DNA of 64,000 bases from JAAYTY01 sp964569245. GTDB taxonomy: Bacteria > Fermentibacterota > Fermentibacteria > Fermentibacterales > Fermentibacteraceae. Under the pieces are notes generated by a model. It saw nothing but the letters and a program-made list of their open reading frames with translations, made no database searches and had not been told where the DNA came from. The position numbers and the translations under genes were made by a program. Below are positions 8,648 to 19,127 of the stretch, one piece after another. The stretch's first letter is position 1, and each line of letters opens with the position of its first letter. The DNA lies in NCBI GenBank assembly GCA_964569245.1, contig CAZMTK010000004.1, positions 1 to 64,000 on the forward strand, in the 5' to 3' direction.

Positions 8648-9391
8648 TCAGGCCCCCGCAGGCCAGTAGTGGAACCAGAGGCCGACGCTTTCGACCCTGA
8701 AGCCCGATGACTGATACACGCTCATCGAGGCCCTGCTGCCTCCCTGGGTGGCCACACGCACGATCTCGGCGCCTTTCGCGGCCATATCGGCGAGGGCCGC
8801 GCGCACCAGCATCGCGCCGATCCCGGCCCCCCTGGCCGGGAGGTCCACGCCCAGGAGCTCGATCCGCCCTTCGCTCCCGCTGGTGCTGTAGGTGCAGTAG
8901 CCTTCGGGCGCGCCCGGCGGGCCGGCGACGACCGCGCCGCAGCCGGGGCCGGACAGCCCCTTCAGAATCCACAGCCGGTACATCTCGGTGACTCTGGCCT
9001 GGTCGAATCCTGGATCGGCTCTGAAGCGCGTTCGGTCGTGGAGCCTGCCCGAGAGTTCCGCGAGGAAGTCCGCCTCCGATGCCAGAGGCTCCCTCGGGGA
9101 GCCTGATCGCCGTGAGTCATCGCATGAGTGCGCTGGCGGCAGCCTGACGGAAAGCTCGACTCTCACGTCAACGGGGCGCATGCCCAGTCTGTGGGCGGCA
9201 TCCATCGTCCCTGCGCTCGACGGGTCGGCCAGGAAATAGATGCAGTCCATCTCTTCGCAGGCGGCCTGCTCCCGCAGGAGAGCCGAATCCCCGGCGGAGA
9301 GCTCGCGGCTCGCTACTCTGCCGATGCGGAGGGAGAAGAAGGCGCTGTCCCATTCCAGAATGTCGAACAGCAGCCGCGTTCCGCCCGTCAC
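8648..9391 (-). CDS. wecD: GNAT acetyltransferase, dTDP-fucosamine acetyltransferase (WecD/RffC) type
   Basis: 247 aa. GTG start overlaps the TGA of the glycosyltransferase (GTGA). The N-terminal LEWDSAFFSLRIGR is a hallmark of RffC/WecD proteins. The C-terminal half is a GNAT fold with the acetyl-CoA loop LPARGAGIGAMLV (matching R/Q-x-x-G-x-G/A) and VYQSSGFRVES near the end. RffC N-acetylates dTDP-Fuc4N. The neighbouring wecE product supplies that substrate, so the pair should make dTDP-Fuc4NAc. The closest alternative is an acetyltransferase for another 4-amino sugar. Only five bases separate it from wecE. Confidence 0.75.
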   Translation of the reverse strand: MTGGTRLLFDILEWDSAFFSLRIGRVASRELSAGDSALLREQAACEEMDCIYFLADPSSAGTMDAAHRLGMRPVDVRVELSVRLPPAHSCDDSRRSGSPREPLASEADFLAELSGRLHDRTRFRADPGFDQARVTEMYRLWILKGLSGPGCGAVVAGPPGAPEGYCTYSTSGSEGRIELLGVDLPARGAGIGAMLVRAALADMAAKGAEIVRVATQGGSRASMSVYQSSGFRVESVGLWFHYWPAGA

Positions 9392-10359
9392 TCGCCGCCC
9401 GGTCCTTTCGCGCCGGCAGCCGGGGGCTCATGCTCACGGGTCTCCGCGACGGTGTAGCCGGGTATGCCCATGAGCCGGAAGTGCATCCTCGCCAGATACT
9501 CGCCTATCACACCAAGAGAGAAGAGCTGTGCTCCGGAGAAGATCGAGATGATCGAGGCGAGGAACGGGAAGCCCGGAACGCTGCCCCCCCTGGTGAAGAA
9601 CACCGCCAGCACGTAGGCCAGCACGCAGATTCCGAAGAACATGAACACGAATCCCAGAAGGCTGGCCGCCTCCAGCGGAAGCGTGGAGAACCCGGTGACC
9701 ATGTTGAAGGCATGGGTCACGAGGCGACCCACCGTGTAGTTGGAACGGCCTCTAGTCCTGGGGTCGTGCCTGACCTCCAGCGCGCCGAACCTCCTCGTCC
9801 CCCATGTCAGGAGGACATCCACGGATGCGAACGGGCCGCTGTACGATGCGAAGGCATCCCTCACGGCAGTCCTGAAGGCCCTGAAGGCGCTCACCCTCCT
9901 GGCCGTGGCCACTCCCAGCGACTTCTGGAGCGCCAGCTTCGTGAGACGGGACGCCACGTTCCTGAGCAGGCCGTGCGTCTCATGCGCAGGATAGCCGTAA
10001 ACCACGTCCAGGCCGGTACTGAGGCATTCGAGAAGACGGGGGATCTCCTCGGGGGGGTTCTGCAGGTCGTCGTCCAGGGTCACGCAGGTGTCGAAGCGGG
10101 CGGCACGGATGCCGCAGAGAAGGGCGTTGTGCTGCCCCGAGTTCCTCGCGAGCCTGAAGGCCCTGATGCGAGGATCCTCCGAGGCGGCGCAGAGCGCATC
10201 CCAGCTCCGGTCGGTGCTGGAATCGTCCACCATCACGACCTCCCAGGCGCACCCCGAGCCGTCGAGAACCGCCCTGAGCCTCCGTACCAGCTCCGGGACG
10301 GACTCCTCGCTGTTGAAGACCGGGACCACTACGGAGATGCCAGGAGGCAGCTTGTTCAT
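9388..10359 (-). CDS. Family 2 glycosyltransferase, polyprenyl-phosphate sugar transferase (ArnC/GtrB/DPM1-like)
   Basis: 323 aa. GT2 catalytic domain: SVVVPVFNSEE, MVDDSSTD, the DxD-like LDDDLQNPPEE, and a later RRFGALEVRHDPRTRGRSNY segment. Two C-terminal membrane helices (~235-262 and ~270-295) are followed by GVIGEYLARM and a short tail. This combination is that of ArnC/GtrB/DPM1-like enzymes that put a sugar onto undecaprenyl phosphate at the cytoplasmic face. It probably supplies a lipid-linked sugar used by the GT-C-like membrane protein upstream. It is separated from that gene by 54 bp and coupled to wecD by GTGA. Confidence 0.85.
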   Translation of the reverse strand: MNKLPPGISVVVPVFNSEESVPELVRRLRAVLDGSGCAWEVVMVDDSSTDRSWDALCAASEDPRIRAFRLARNSGQHNALLCGIRAARFDTCVTLDDDLQNPPEEIPRLLECLSTGLDVVYGYPAHETHGLLRNVASRLTKLALQKSLGVATARRVSAFRAFRTAVRDAFASYSGPFASVDVLLTWGTRRFGALEVRHDPRTRGRSNYTVGRLVTHAFNMVTGFSTLPLEAASLLGFVFMFFGICVLAYVLAVFFTRGGSVPGFPFLASIISIFSGAQLFSLGVIGEYLARMHFRLMGIPGYTVAETREHEPPAAGAKGPGGE

Positions 10360-10413
10360 TCCACGGGCCCTCCCCTGACTGCGGCGGCTCGCACCGGGTG
10401 GAACATGTCGAAA

Positions 10414-12009
10414 TCAGGGAGAAGGGGGAATCGAGTCGCTCGCCGCAGCGAGGATCCTCATCTCCTCCGCGAGCACCGCGACGACCGGGGGGGCCGTCGG
10501 ATCCTGCGAGGCCCGGGAGTAGCAGTCAGCCGCCAGAGAATACTCCTCTCGGTACTCCGCCAGAAGCCCCCTGTAGAAGTCGGTCTTGCCGCCCCAGTCG
10601 CGCGGGGACAGGAGAACTGCGGCGGCGAGCATCGCCATGACGGGAAGAGCCGCAGGAGACGCCTTTCCTCCGCGGAAGAGCAGCAGGCAGACCGCGAGGG
10701 ACAGCGAGAACAGAACAGCCGCACCGGCGGCGCCTGCCAGCCATACGGAGTGATGTCCCTCGAGAAGCATCGCCAGGCTCACGTTGATCTGCGGAAGAGG
10801 CAGCGCCCTCTCGAAAGGGTGCACCGGCAGGTGCATCTCCCCGAAGAGCCCGAGGAAGGCCTGGACTAACCCGGGGACGAGGAGGAGGGCCGCGGTCCAC
10901 GACTCCCGCCGGCCTGCGGACGCGAAGCGGGCGAGGCCCAGGGCCAGCAGGGGGATCACCGGGATTAGATACCTCGGGCCGAAGGCCCATCCCTGCGTCC
11001 GTGTCCAGAGCGACGAGAACAGCAGGGCGAAAGCGACGACCATCGCCCCCGCAGGATCGCGCCTCACGTCGCCTCCGAAGCGCTTCAGCAGGAGCCCGGC
11101 CAGCCCCGCGACGGCCCAGGGCATGTAGAAGAAGAGGCCGCGCTCGGCGCTCGCGAGGATATAAACGAGCCGCGCCGGGCTGGGGAACGTGAACCCGAAC
11201 AGACCTGCATGGAGGCCCTCGAACGCTTCGGCCGCCTCGTGCGAGTATCCGCTTGTGAAAGGGCTGCCGAACGCCAGCCAGTTGTACGCCATCTGCGGGG
11301 CGAAGGCAAGGACTGCAAGAGCCGCTGTGAGGAGGATCCGGGGGCCCAGCAGGGCTCTCCTCCCCCTGTAGAGCAGCAGGATGGCGAACAGCACGGCGAC
11401 GGGGTACTCGAAAGCCGAGGCGGCGGCTCCGCAAAGGTCGGAGAGCACGAGCCTCCCCTGCCGCTGGAACATGTATGCGGCAGTGATGCAGCAGGCCGCG
11501 GGCACGTGAGCGTAGAGGATCGAGGAGTACGGCAGGATGATGCTGGCGAGCCCCGCTGAGGCTGCGGCGAAGCTCGGGTCCACGGCTTCCTGCTCGCAGG
11601 TCCGCCGAAGCGAGAGGAGCAGCAGGAGCAGGGAGCCGGTGACGAGGAGCCTCTCGCAGAGAAGCCTTCCCGGGTCGTTGGAGCCGGTTGGAGGCTCATC
11701 CCGGCGTGCGACCCCGGCCTGCAACGACAGCCACTGCACCGGGATGCAGAAGGCGGAGAGGAGGACGGCCTTGTCGGTGTAGAAGTCGCCCTCGAAGAGG
11801 GCCTTGTCGGAGGTGAAGCCGGAGAAGCGGTTGATGTCCATGCGCCCGTTCTCGGTGACGGACCGCACCAGACCCCACCTGGAGACCACGTTGTCGAAGG
11901 GGTATGGGTGGAAGGTGGCGGCTGAGGCGAGACACGACAGGAGGATGATCAGGCGTACCGGCGCCTGCGAGAGGTGCGACAGGGCTGCGGCAGCGGTGGA
12001 GAATCTCAT
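10414..12009 (-). CDS. Polytopic membrane protein, GT-C / family 39-like glycosyltransferase
   Basis: 531 aa with roughly ten to eleven hydrophobic segments. After the first helix comes an extracytoplasmic loop holding a DKALFEGDFYTDKA motif. This resembles the D-K-A...G-x-Y-Y-S-D-K-A motif of uncharacterised family-39-like glycosyltransferases that use polyprenyl-phosphate sugars. No function is proven. First gene of the polysaccharide operon. A possible promoter lies so close to the ATG that the message may be almost leaderless. A short C-terminal soluble region (~460-531) is Ala-rich and helical. Substrate unknown. Confidence 0.65.
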   Translation of the reverse strand: MRFSTAAAALSHLSQAPVRLIILLSCLASAATFHPYPFDNVVSRWGLVRSVTENGRMDINRFSGFTSDKALFEGDFYTDKAVLLSAFCIPVQWLSLQAGVARRDEPPTGSNDPGRLLCERLLVTGSLLLLLLSLRRTCEQEAVDPSFAAASAGLASIILPYSSILYAHVPAACCITAAYMFQRQGRLVLSDLCGAAASAFEYPVAVLFAILLLYRGRRALLGPRILLTAALAVLAFAPQMAYNWLAFGSPFTSGYSHEAAEAFEGLHAGLFGFTFPSPARLVYILASAERGLFFYMPWAVAGLAGLLLKRFGGDVRRDPAGAMVVAFALLFSSLWTRTQGWAFGPRYLIPVIPLLALGLARFASAGRRESWTAALLLVPGLVQAFLGLFGEMHLPVHPFERALPLPQINVSLAMLLEGHHSVWLAGAAGAAVLFSLSLAVCLLLFRGGKASPAALPVMAMLAAAVLLSPRDWGGKTDFYRGLLAEYREEYSLAADCYSRASQDPTAPPVVAVLAEEMRILAAASDSIPPSP

Positions 12010-12015
12010 GCCGCC

Positions 12016-12044
12016 AGCATAGCCAAGGGGCTCCGGCGAGGCAA
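12016..12044 (-). promoter_or_regulatory. Possible sigma-70-type promoter, nearly leaderless
   Basis: TTGCCT, 17-base spacer, TATGCT on the minus strand, ending six bases before the ATG of the GT-C-like gene. Each box matches consensus at four of six positions. If used, transcription would start at or next to the start codon. The only support is sequence resemblance and position. Confidence 0.35.
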
Positions 12045-12125
12045 CCGTGCGGGTCGCAGGCTGACGATGCGTCCGGCCCAGACGCTATGTTCGAGAAGGA
12101 CTCCAGAAGGAGAACGGAGGGGGGA

Positions 12126-13295
12126 ATGCCGCTCCTGTTCAAGAGGATCGCAGCCGGATTGTCCGGCATCCTCCTGGCCCTGGCGGCCGCCGAGGGCCTC
12201 CTGAGAATCTTCTACAACCCGCCTCCGCTCGTGAGCGGATGGGTGTGCTCCGCCTCGGTCCCCCCGCAGGAGAGAAACCAGATCGGCTTCCGCGGACACA
12301 GAATCGAATACGGCGACAGCACCATCGTCATCGCCCTCCTGGGAGACTCCCAGGTCGAGGCCGTTCACCTCGCATGGGGCTGGATGCCGGAGCAGAGGCT
12401 CGAGCATTACCTCGAGGAACTCTTGGACAGGGACGTAGAGGTCGTTTCGCTCGCCTCGCAGGGCTACGGCCAGGACCAGGAGCTCCTGGCACTTGTCCAT
12501 TACTTCAGGTTCTTCAGGGCCGACCTGGTACTGGTCTGGGAGACGCCGGCCAACGATCTGTGGAACAACACATTCCCGACGCACTGGCCCGCGAACGGCT
12601 GGGCGAAGCCGACATTCAGGCTCGTGGACGGCAGGCTGTCCGGGCCCAGCGAGAACCTGGGGGACACGCTGCCCAGGCCCTCGTCGAGGCTGGCGCTTCT
12701 GCTGGAGTCGGTTTTCAGGCCGGCTGACAGGGACGGAGAATGGGAGGCCTTCCTGCCCCCCGCTTACCAGCCGGACACGGTCTGGACCGGCGGCTATCTC
12801 ACGGACTGGCAGGAACGCTACGACGCGAACCTGGGTCTGATGCGGGACGAGAACCTGGCCACGGAGAAGAGCCACCTGTCGATCTACCTCACCCCGGAGA
12901 GCCCCAGGACAGCCTATTCGGTTGAGCTCACCCGTCTCCTGCTCGACAGCATCCAGGCGGTCGCGCTCGCACACGGGGCCGGTATGGCCGCATTCGCAGT
13001 GGCGGGAGCGCCCGACCCCACGGGAGATGTCGTGAGCGCGACCTACATGCTGGAGGGAAGGTACTATCACGTTTCCCGCGACCAGTACGAGTCCTGCGTA
13101 TCCCGGATGAACGAGGGGCTGCGGTTCTACTCCATCCCCCTGCGAGTGGACGACTGGAAGATGGGCCCCCTGAACAGCCATCTCAACGAGCATGCGACAG
13201 ACGCGCTGATGGAGGACCTGGCCCGCCTGATCGCCCCCGGCCTGGAGAGTCGGAGAACAGACACGCGGCCGCCGGTGCTGCGAGGCCCGGACTGA
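12126..13295 (+). CDS. SGNH/GDSL-hydrolase-like protein with N-terminal membrane anchor
   Basis: 389 aa from the ATG at 12126, chosen because an AGAACGGAGGGG ribosome site precedes it. The frame is open to 12087. Residues ~8-28 form a signal anchor. The SGNH block I reads IALLGDSQVEA with the nucleophile Ser. VSLASQGYGQDQ and ANDLWNN look like blocks II and III (Gly and Asn). Near the end NSHLNEHATDAL resembles block V with the His, but the usual Asp three residues earlier is not there. Proteins like this deacylate or O-acetylate sugars in the periplasm. Being divergent from the polysaccharide operon, it may modify that glycan. This is inferred. Confidence 0.65.
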   Translation: MPLLFKRIAAGLSGILLALAAAEGLLRIFYNPPPLVSGWVCSASVPPQERNQIGFRGHRIEYGDSTIVIALLGDSQVEAVHLAWGWMPEQRLEHYLEELLDRDVEVVSLASQGYGQDQELLALVHYFRFFRADLVLVWETPANDLWNNTFPTHWPANGWAKPTFRLVDGRLSGPSENLGDTLPRPSSRLALLLESVFRPADRDGEWEAFLPPAYQPDTVWTGGYLTDWQERYDANLGLMRDENLATEKSHLSIYLTPESPRTAYSVELTRLLLDSIQAVALAHGAGMAAFAVAGAPDPTGDVVSATYMLEGRYYHVSRDQYESCVSRMNEGLRFYSIPLRVDDWKMGPLNSHLNEHATDALMEDLARLIAPGLESRRTDTRPPVLRGPD

Positions 13296-13603
13296 AGGTT
13301 CGCAGGACGACGACAAGAGGCGGCAGCAGGCAAGACTCGCCTCTCGCTGTTCGCCGGAGGCGAACAGCCGGCTACGCCGCCAATCCGGGAACGAGTCAAG
13401 ACAGGGCCGGCGAGGCTCTCGCCGGCTGCATGGTCTTTCGCAACTTCGCACCGCTCTCGAAGGTCCGCAAGCGAACCTTCTGCCGCGGGCTCATTCCGGA
13501 GGAACCGGAATGAGCGTGGCTACGCCGCCAATCCGGGAACTCCTGGATTAGCGGAGCGGCGGGCCGTGAGGCCCGCCGCCAAGGGTCCGCAAACAGCCTG
13601 AGA
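13296..13603. repeat. Hairpin-rich intergenic patch with a 23-bp direct repeat
   Basis: 308 bp without a gene between two convergent genes. A 23-bp unit beginning GGCTACGCCGCCAATCC occurs exactly at 13370-13392 and 13518-13540. Four perfect hairpins stand nearby: stems 13346-13355/13359-13368 (10 bp), 13406-13414/13418-13426 (9 bp), 13491-13499/13505-13513 (9 bp) and 13556-13565/13570-13579 (10 bp, loop GTGA). None is followed by a T-run on the relevant strand, so they are not standard terminators. The last may still stop transcription from the pilin gene. The arrangement resembles clustered REP-type palindromes. Confidence 0.75.
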
Positions 13604-13990
13604 CTACTCGGACCAGCTCTGGATGCCTGTGACCACCGAGCCGTGATCCTGAGGCTCGCCGGCGATCGGGCAGTCGATGGTGTAGTCGTCGCCATCATCG
13701 ACGTAGTTGTAGGCAGCGCCGTCGGCCTGCGGGCAGGTCATCAGGTCGGCATTGTCCATCACGGGCTCGTCGGAGCCCTGGGCGGAGGCAAGGTTGGCGA
13801 TCGAGCCCCACTGGTCATACATGCCGTAGTACATGGACTCGCCGGTGGCCAGGCTTCTCATGTTGCTGCGGCAGGAGGCCATCTCCGCGCTCTCCTTGAC
13901 GCTGGAGAACTTGGGGATGGCGATGGCGGCGAGGATGCCGATGATCACGACCACGATCATGAGCTCGATCAGGGTGAATCCCTTCTTCAT
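13604..13990 (-). CDS. Type IV pilin / pseudopilin 1
   Basis: 128 aa from the ATG at 13990, preceded by GAAGGAGAAGAG. Class III signal: MKKG|FTLIELMIVVVIIGILAAIA, with prepilin peptidase cleavage after Gly4 and Glu5 of the mature protein present. A hydrophobic helix is followed by a small, acidic globular domain with three cysteines, one in the CRSN motif and two in CP motifs. The length is at the short end for major pilins. The frame continues upstream to 14074, but that part lies across a -24/-12 promoter and is not conserved. The nearby pilSR genes suggest regulated expression. Probably the main structural pilin. Confidence 0.9.
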   Translation of the reverse strand: MKKGFTLIELMIVVVIIGILAAIAIPKFSSVKESAEMASCRSNMRSLATGESMYYGMYDQWGSIANLASAQGSDEPVMDNADLMTCPQADGAAYNYVDDGDDYTIDCPIAGEPQDHGSVVTGIQSWSE

Positions 13991-14051
13991 CTCTTCTCCT
14001 TCCGGTTTCGGACCCTTCAGACACACCGAAGCTTCACTCGGCATAACATAA

Positions 14052-14068
14052 AGCACCATTCGTGCCAG
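14052..14068 (-). promoter_or_regulatory. Sigma-54 (-24/-12) promoter of pilin 1
   Basis: On the minus strand CTGGCACGAATGGTGCT matches the consensus YTGGCACGRNNNTTGCW at all but one defined position, with invariant GG and GC at the right spacing. It sits about 60 bp upstream of the pilin ATG. PilR, encoded 2 kb upstream, is a sigma-54 activator. Seen directly as sequence; the regulation is inferred from the family. Confidence 0.75.
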
Positions 14069-14184
14069 GGACAAGACCCGCGAAAGAACCCGGAATAAAC
14101 ATGCCTGTCAAAGGAGTGCGTGGGCTTGCAGAGCATCTCCAGGACAGGCGCGACTTGCGCTTTGCAAGCCGCCTCGTGCGTGTC

Positions 14185-14202
14185 GAAGAACACCTGTTCT
14201 TC
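14185..14202 (-). terminator. Short hairpin just after pilin 2
   Basis: Perfect 7-bp stem (GAAGAAC/GTTCTTC) with a 4-base ACCT loop, four bases past the pilin 2 stop. No T-run follows, so it may be an attenuator or mRNA-stabilising hairpin rather than a full terminator. Confidence 0.35.
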
Positions 14203-14206
14203 ATGC

Positions 14207-14569
14207 CTACCAGCTTGAGGTTCCGGTGTTCATGGAGCCATGGGCTGTCGAGGCGTTTCCCGGGCATGTGGCCGTATAGGTGTTGACGTTCGGCACCGCC
14301 AGAACGTACGGGCCCCAGTGGGCGTCGGTCGGGCACCTGAGCTTCGACGAGAGGTCCTGTATCGGGTCCAGGTTCGTGATGTCGGCGGTGAAGGTGTCGT
14401 ACCTCGTGAAGTACACCGCTTCGCTCGTGGCGATGTTGTGGAGGTTCGACCGGCAGCCGGCTGTTCTTGCCGACTCCTGGATGTTCGTGAACTTGGGAAT
14501 GGCTATGGCGGCGAGGATGCCGATGATCACCACCACTATCATCAGCTCGATAAGAGTGAAACCTCTCAT
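14207..14569 (-). CDS. Type IV pilin / pseudopilin 2
   Basis: 120 aa from the ATG at 14569, behind GGGAGGAATGCCGC. Signal MRG|FTLIELMIVVVIIGILAAIA, almost identical to pilin 1 through the hydrophobic helix and into the CRSN motif. The globular C-terminal domain then diverges (LRCPTD, ATCPGN). It is probably a paralogue serving as a minor or alternative pilin. The upstream region lacks the -24/-12 motif seen for pilin 1. It has instead an AT-rich block, so the two pilins are probably expressed from different promoters. Confidence 0.88.
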   Translation of the reverse strand: MRGFTLIELMIVVVIIGILAAIAIPKFTNIQESARTAGCRSNLHNIATSEAVYFTRYDTFTADITNLDPIQDLSSKLRCPTDAHWGPYVLAVPNVNTYTATCPGNASTAHGSMNTGTSSW

Positions 14570-14595
14570 GCGGCATTCCTCCCTCCACGGATTCT

Positions 14596-14692
14596 GCAAG
14601 CAAGGTGCTTGCTTGGAGCAGGGGGTCTTCTGAATGCCAATTTACTCAAGAAAACATCAATATTATAATAATTCTACTCGGAAAGCATTTGT
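14596..14692 (-). promoter_or_regulatory. AT-rich leader region of pilin 2
   Basis: The stretch 14639-14680 is strikingly AT-rich compared with everything around it and contains a perfect TATAAT (14662-14667, minus strand), but no good -35 at 16-18 bases. Downstream in the presumed leader is a 7-bp hairpin (14596-14602/14606-14612, GCAAGCA/TGCTTGC). Promoter use is a guess. Confidence 0.4.
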
Positions 14693-16046
14693 TCAACGGC
14701 TGGCGTTGTGCGACCTCGCCCGTCTTGCGATCAGAACCGGTCTGCCGGGATTCCTTTCCGCGGTGAGCTCCATCAGCCTTGCCGCCAGCGCCTCTCTCGG
14801 CATTTCGTAGCCGCCTGCCTCCAGCACGCCCGACGAGGTGTCCAGGTCGGGGCTGTGGTGTCTGGCCATCCTCTCGAACCATGCCGAGAAGTTCTCCGTG
14901 GAGAGGCACGCGACATCCGGCCTGGCGTCACGGCCCGCGTGCTGAACGGCCCAGCAGCCGTACAGCAGGTCGCTGCTCTCGATGAAGACGCAGGCGTCCG
15001 CCGGCATCCCGGCCAGGAAGCCTTCGACTGCGCCGCTCTGGTCGGGAAGCGGCTCCCCGCCCGCCAGGGAGCCGGCGGCCACCGCGGCCGCCGCTGCGAG
15101 GGCGGCGGGCCGCGGCAGCAGAACGGACGCCTCCGAGGCCAGCACCAGGAATGCGATCAGCGAAAGCCAGCCCGTCTGCGACGTGCCCGAGGCCATCGGG
15201 TTCACGAAGACTGTGAACAGCATGTCGGAAAGCACCAGGATCAGAGGCGTGGCGAGCCTGCCCGGCGCCCGCTTTGCGAGAATCAGCGCTCCGGCGAGCA
15301 CCGGGAGCAGAGCCCCGGGCCAGAGCATCCCGCCCAGCATTCCGAGATGTCTCTCGAGCGACGCGACGTCGAACCGCCCCATGCTGGCCCCGTAATAGTC
15401 GCGATAGCCCGCCGCCGTGACCTGGCGGACGAAGGCCTTCAGGCCGTTCGGAGCGCCCCAGTCCACGACGCAGCCCGCGGAGGACAAGACGGGGAGGGCC
15501 AGGTAGGCGCTGAGCCCGAGAAGGAGACCGCCGGCGTAGAGCGCCGCCCTGCGGCGTGCCGGCGGCGCCACGGCGGCGACAAGGACTCCGGCGGGGTGCA
15601 CGGCCGCTCCCAGCCCGGCGAGGAGCCCCGACCTCATCCCTCCGTCCCGCCCGACCGCAAGCGCCGCGGCGAACAGAGCCGACGCCACCGGATAGGCATC
15701 CAGGCAAAGGAGCCGCTCGCGCACGGCGGGGAGGAGCACGAAGGCCAGCCCCGTTACGGCGCCCGCGAATCCGCGCCCGCGGAAGAGCAGCGAAACAGTG
15801 GCGGCGGAGGCCAGCGCCATCAGCGTCGAGGGGCCTGAGCGCCCCAGCGCTGCCCAGGATGCGCGCAGGAGGAGCGCAAGGAGGGGCATGCCCGGAGGGT
15901 GGCAGGTTCCTCCGAGGCTCGCCACAGCCAGCATCTCGCCGCCGTCCTCGACGGGGATGCCGCGCTGGCCCAGGAAGACGCCAGCCAGCAGGACGGCCGC
16001 GAACAGGACGAACGGGCCGGCTCCTCGGAGGGACGCAGGGGGCCGG

Positions 16047-16069
<23 letters not shown>
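14693..16069 (-). CDS. DUF2723 (TMEM260-like) polytopic membrane protein, putative GT-C
   Basis: 458 aa with about ten hydrophobic segments. The N-terminal loop after helix 1 reads VEDGGEMLAVASLGGTCHPPGMPLLALL. That matches the DUF2723 hallmark, an acidic D-x-G-E followed by a H-P-P-G-x-P motif. The human member TMEM260 is a protein O-mannosyltransferase; bacterial members are little studied. The C-terminal ~110 residues are soluble. The start codon lies inside the 3' end of pilR (22-bp overlap), so it is in the pilus operon, just upstream of the two pilins. Glycosylation of pilin or another surface protein is a reasonable but untested idea. Confidence 0.75.
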
Positions 16070-17434
<1,365 letters not shown>

Positions 17435-17438
<4 letters not shown>

Positions 17439-19093
17439 TGCTCTCCGCCTCTGTCCTCTGCGGCTTGGACGCTGCCGGCAAGCGGCAGGGCCATCGTCAC
17501 CTCCAGCCCTCCCTCCTCGCGGTTCGAGAGCTCCATGGTTCCCGAGTGCTCCTCCAGAACCCTTCGCGCCACGTAGAGGCCCAGCCCGGTGCCGTACTCC
17601 TTCGTGGTGAAGAACGGCTCCGCAACCCTGGAGAGGAGGTCGGCAGGAATGCCCGGTCCGTTGTCGTCCACCTTCACTACCGCCCTGCGCGACGCATGAT
17701 CCACGGCGAGTCCGACGGTCACATGCGGATCGCGCACTCCGGCCAGCGCCTCGCACGCATTCCTCAGGATGTTGCCGAACATCTGGGCGAGCCTGTGCTC
17801 CCTGCCCTTCACGACCACCGCGGGGAGCGGCCCGGCGCTGATGGCGACGCCTGCGGCATACCCCCTGCACGCGGAGTCTACGGCTTCCGACAGCACGAGG
17901 TCCAGCCTGAGGTCCTCCGCGTCGTCCCGGGTGCTCCCCCTGGCGAGCTCGAGATATCCCTCGATGATGTCGGAGGTTCGTCTGGCCTGCCCTACGATCA
18001 GGTCCACCATCCTTTCCAGCTTTTCGCGGTCCATCGGGCCTGAGCGAAGAACCTGCGCAGCCCCGCTGATCGAGGCAAGCGGGTTGCGTATCTCGTGCGC
18101 CATGGTCGCCGACAGCCTGCCGAACACGGCCAGCTTCTCCCTCTCCTCGAGCCTGCTGCGAAGGTTGCGGAGCTCGGTCACGTCGGTCATCACCGCCAGG
18201 ACCCCGCCGGACTCCCCGGGGCTGCCGGGCTCGAACCCCCCCAGCTTGCACTCCAGTATCCGGTCGCCCGCCATGATGTCCATCCGCTCCGGCGATTCTC
18301 CTCCGGGATTGCAGCCGCGCATGAGCCTGTACACGGGGCTGGATAGCACCTCCTTGGCCCAGTCGGCTCCCAGGCCCAGCATTCTGCGGGCCGCCGGATT
18401 GATGCTGAGAGGCGAGCCGTCGCGGTCGATCAGCAGGATGCCGTCCGAGAGGCCGGCCAGTATGTCGCGGGACCGGGCGGTGGAGGAGCGCAGGGCGTCC
18501 AGGGCCTCTCTCAGGCGCCCCGACTCCTTCCGAATGGTCTCCGAGAAGTACCCGGACACCAGCCCCGCGGAGACGAGCAGGCAAGCGTGAAGTAGCACTC
18601 TCAGAACGACGTACCGGGTGGTCAGCCCGATCGGGACGCCCCTGCCCAGGAATTCGAGCAGCTCGGTCCCTCCCGCGGGAATGCCGGATGTCATGGCGAG
18701 GAATCCGGAGGTCGCCAGCAGCATGGTGTCCAGCAGGGCTGCGTAGAAGCCGCCCCTCGTTCCTGTCAGGTTGCCGGCGTAGAGGGCGTGCAGGAGGAAC
18801 AGCGCCACGAAGGGGCCGTCGAGGCCGCCGGCGAAGTGCACTATCGTACCCAGGAGGATGGCGTCGAGGACGACTATGAAGACCGGAAGGAGCCCGCTTT
18901 GCGGCCTCACCCTGTACCATGCCGCGACCGCGAGCGTGGAGAGGACCGTTCCCGCCCCTGCGATCCCGTAGGCCAGATTGATGTGGAAGGCGCCCAGAAC
19001 AGCGATGCCGAACGCAGACAGGCCGCCCAGTACGACGAGGCGCCCGACCAGTATCCAGGTCAGGCGCCTCTGGGAGCCTATGCCGGGCGGCAT
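17435..19093 (-). CDS. pilS: Sensor histidine kinase PilS
   Basis: 552 aa. The N-terminal ~195 residues carry about six membrane helices, as in PilS. A PAS domain follows (~215-310, SDGILLIDRDGSPLSINPAA). Then comes HisKA with the phospho-accepting His in SATMAHEIRNPLASI, and a HATPase domain with N box (NILRNACEAL), DDNGPGIP and GTGLGLYVARRV. It is co-translated with pilR. In Pseudomonas PilS responds to pilin level in the membrane. Whether that holds here is unknown. The 34-bp gap to pilC suggests one transcript. Confidence 0.88.
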
Positions 19094-19127
19094 CCTGGAG
19101 CCACCGGGCGGCGTCGCGTGCGGCCTG

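Noticed and set aside
13990..14074. N-terminal extension of pilin 1 to 14074
   Set aside because: Crosses the -24/-12 promoter, has no ribosome site, and would bury the prepilin signal.
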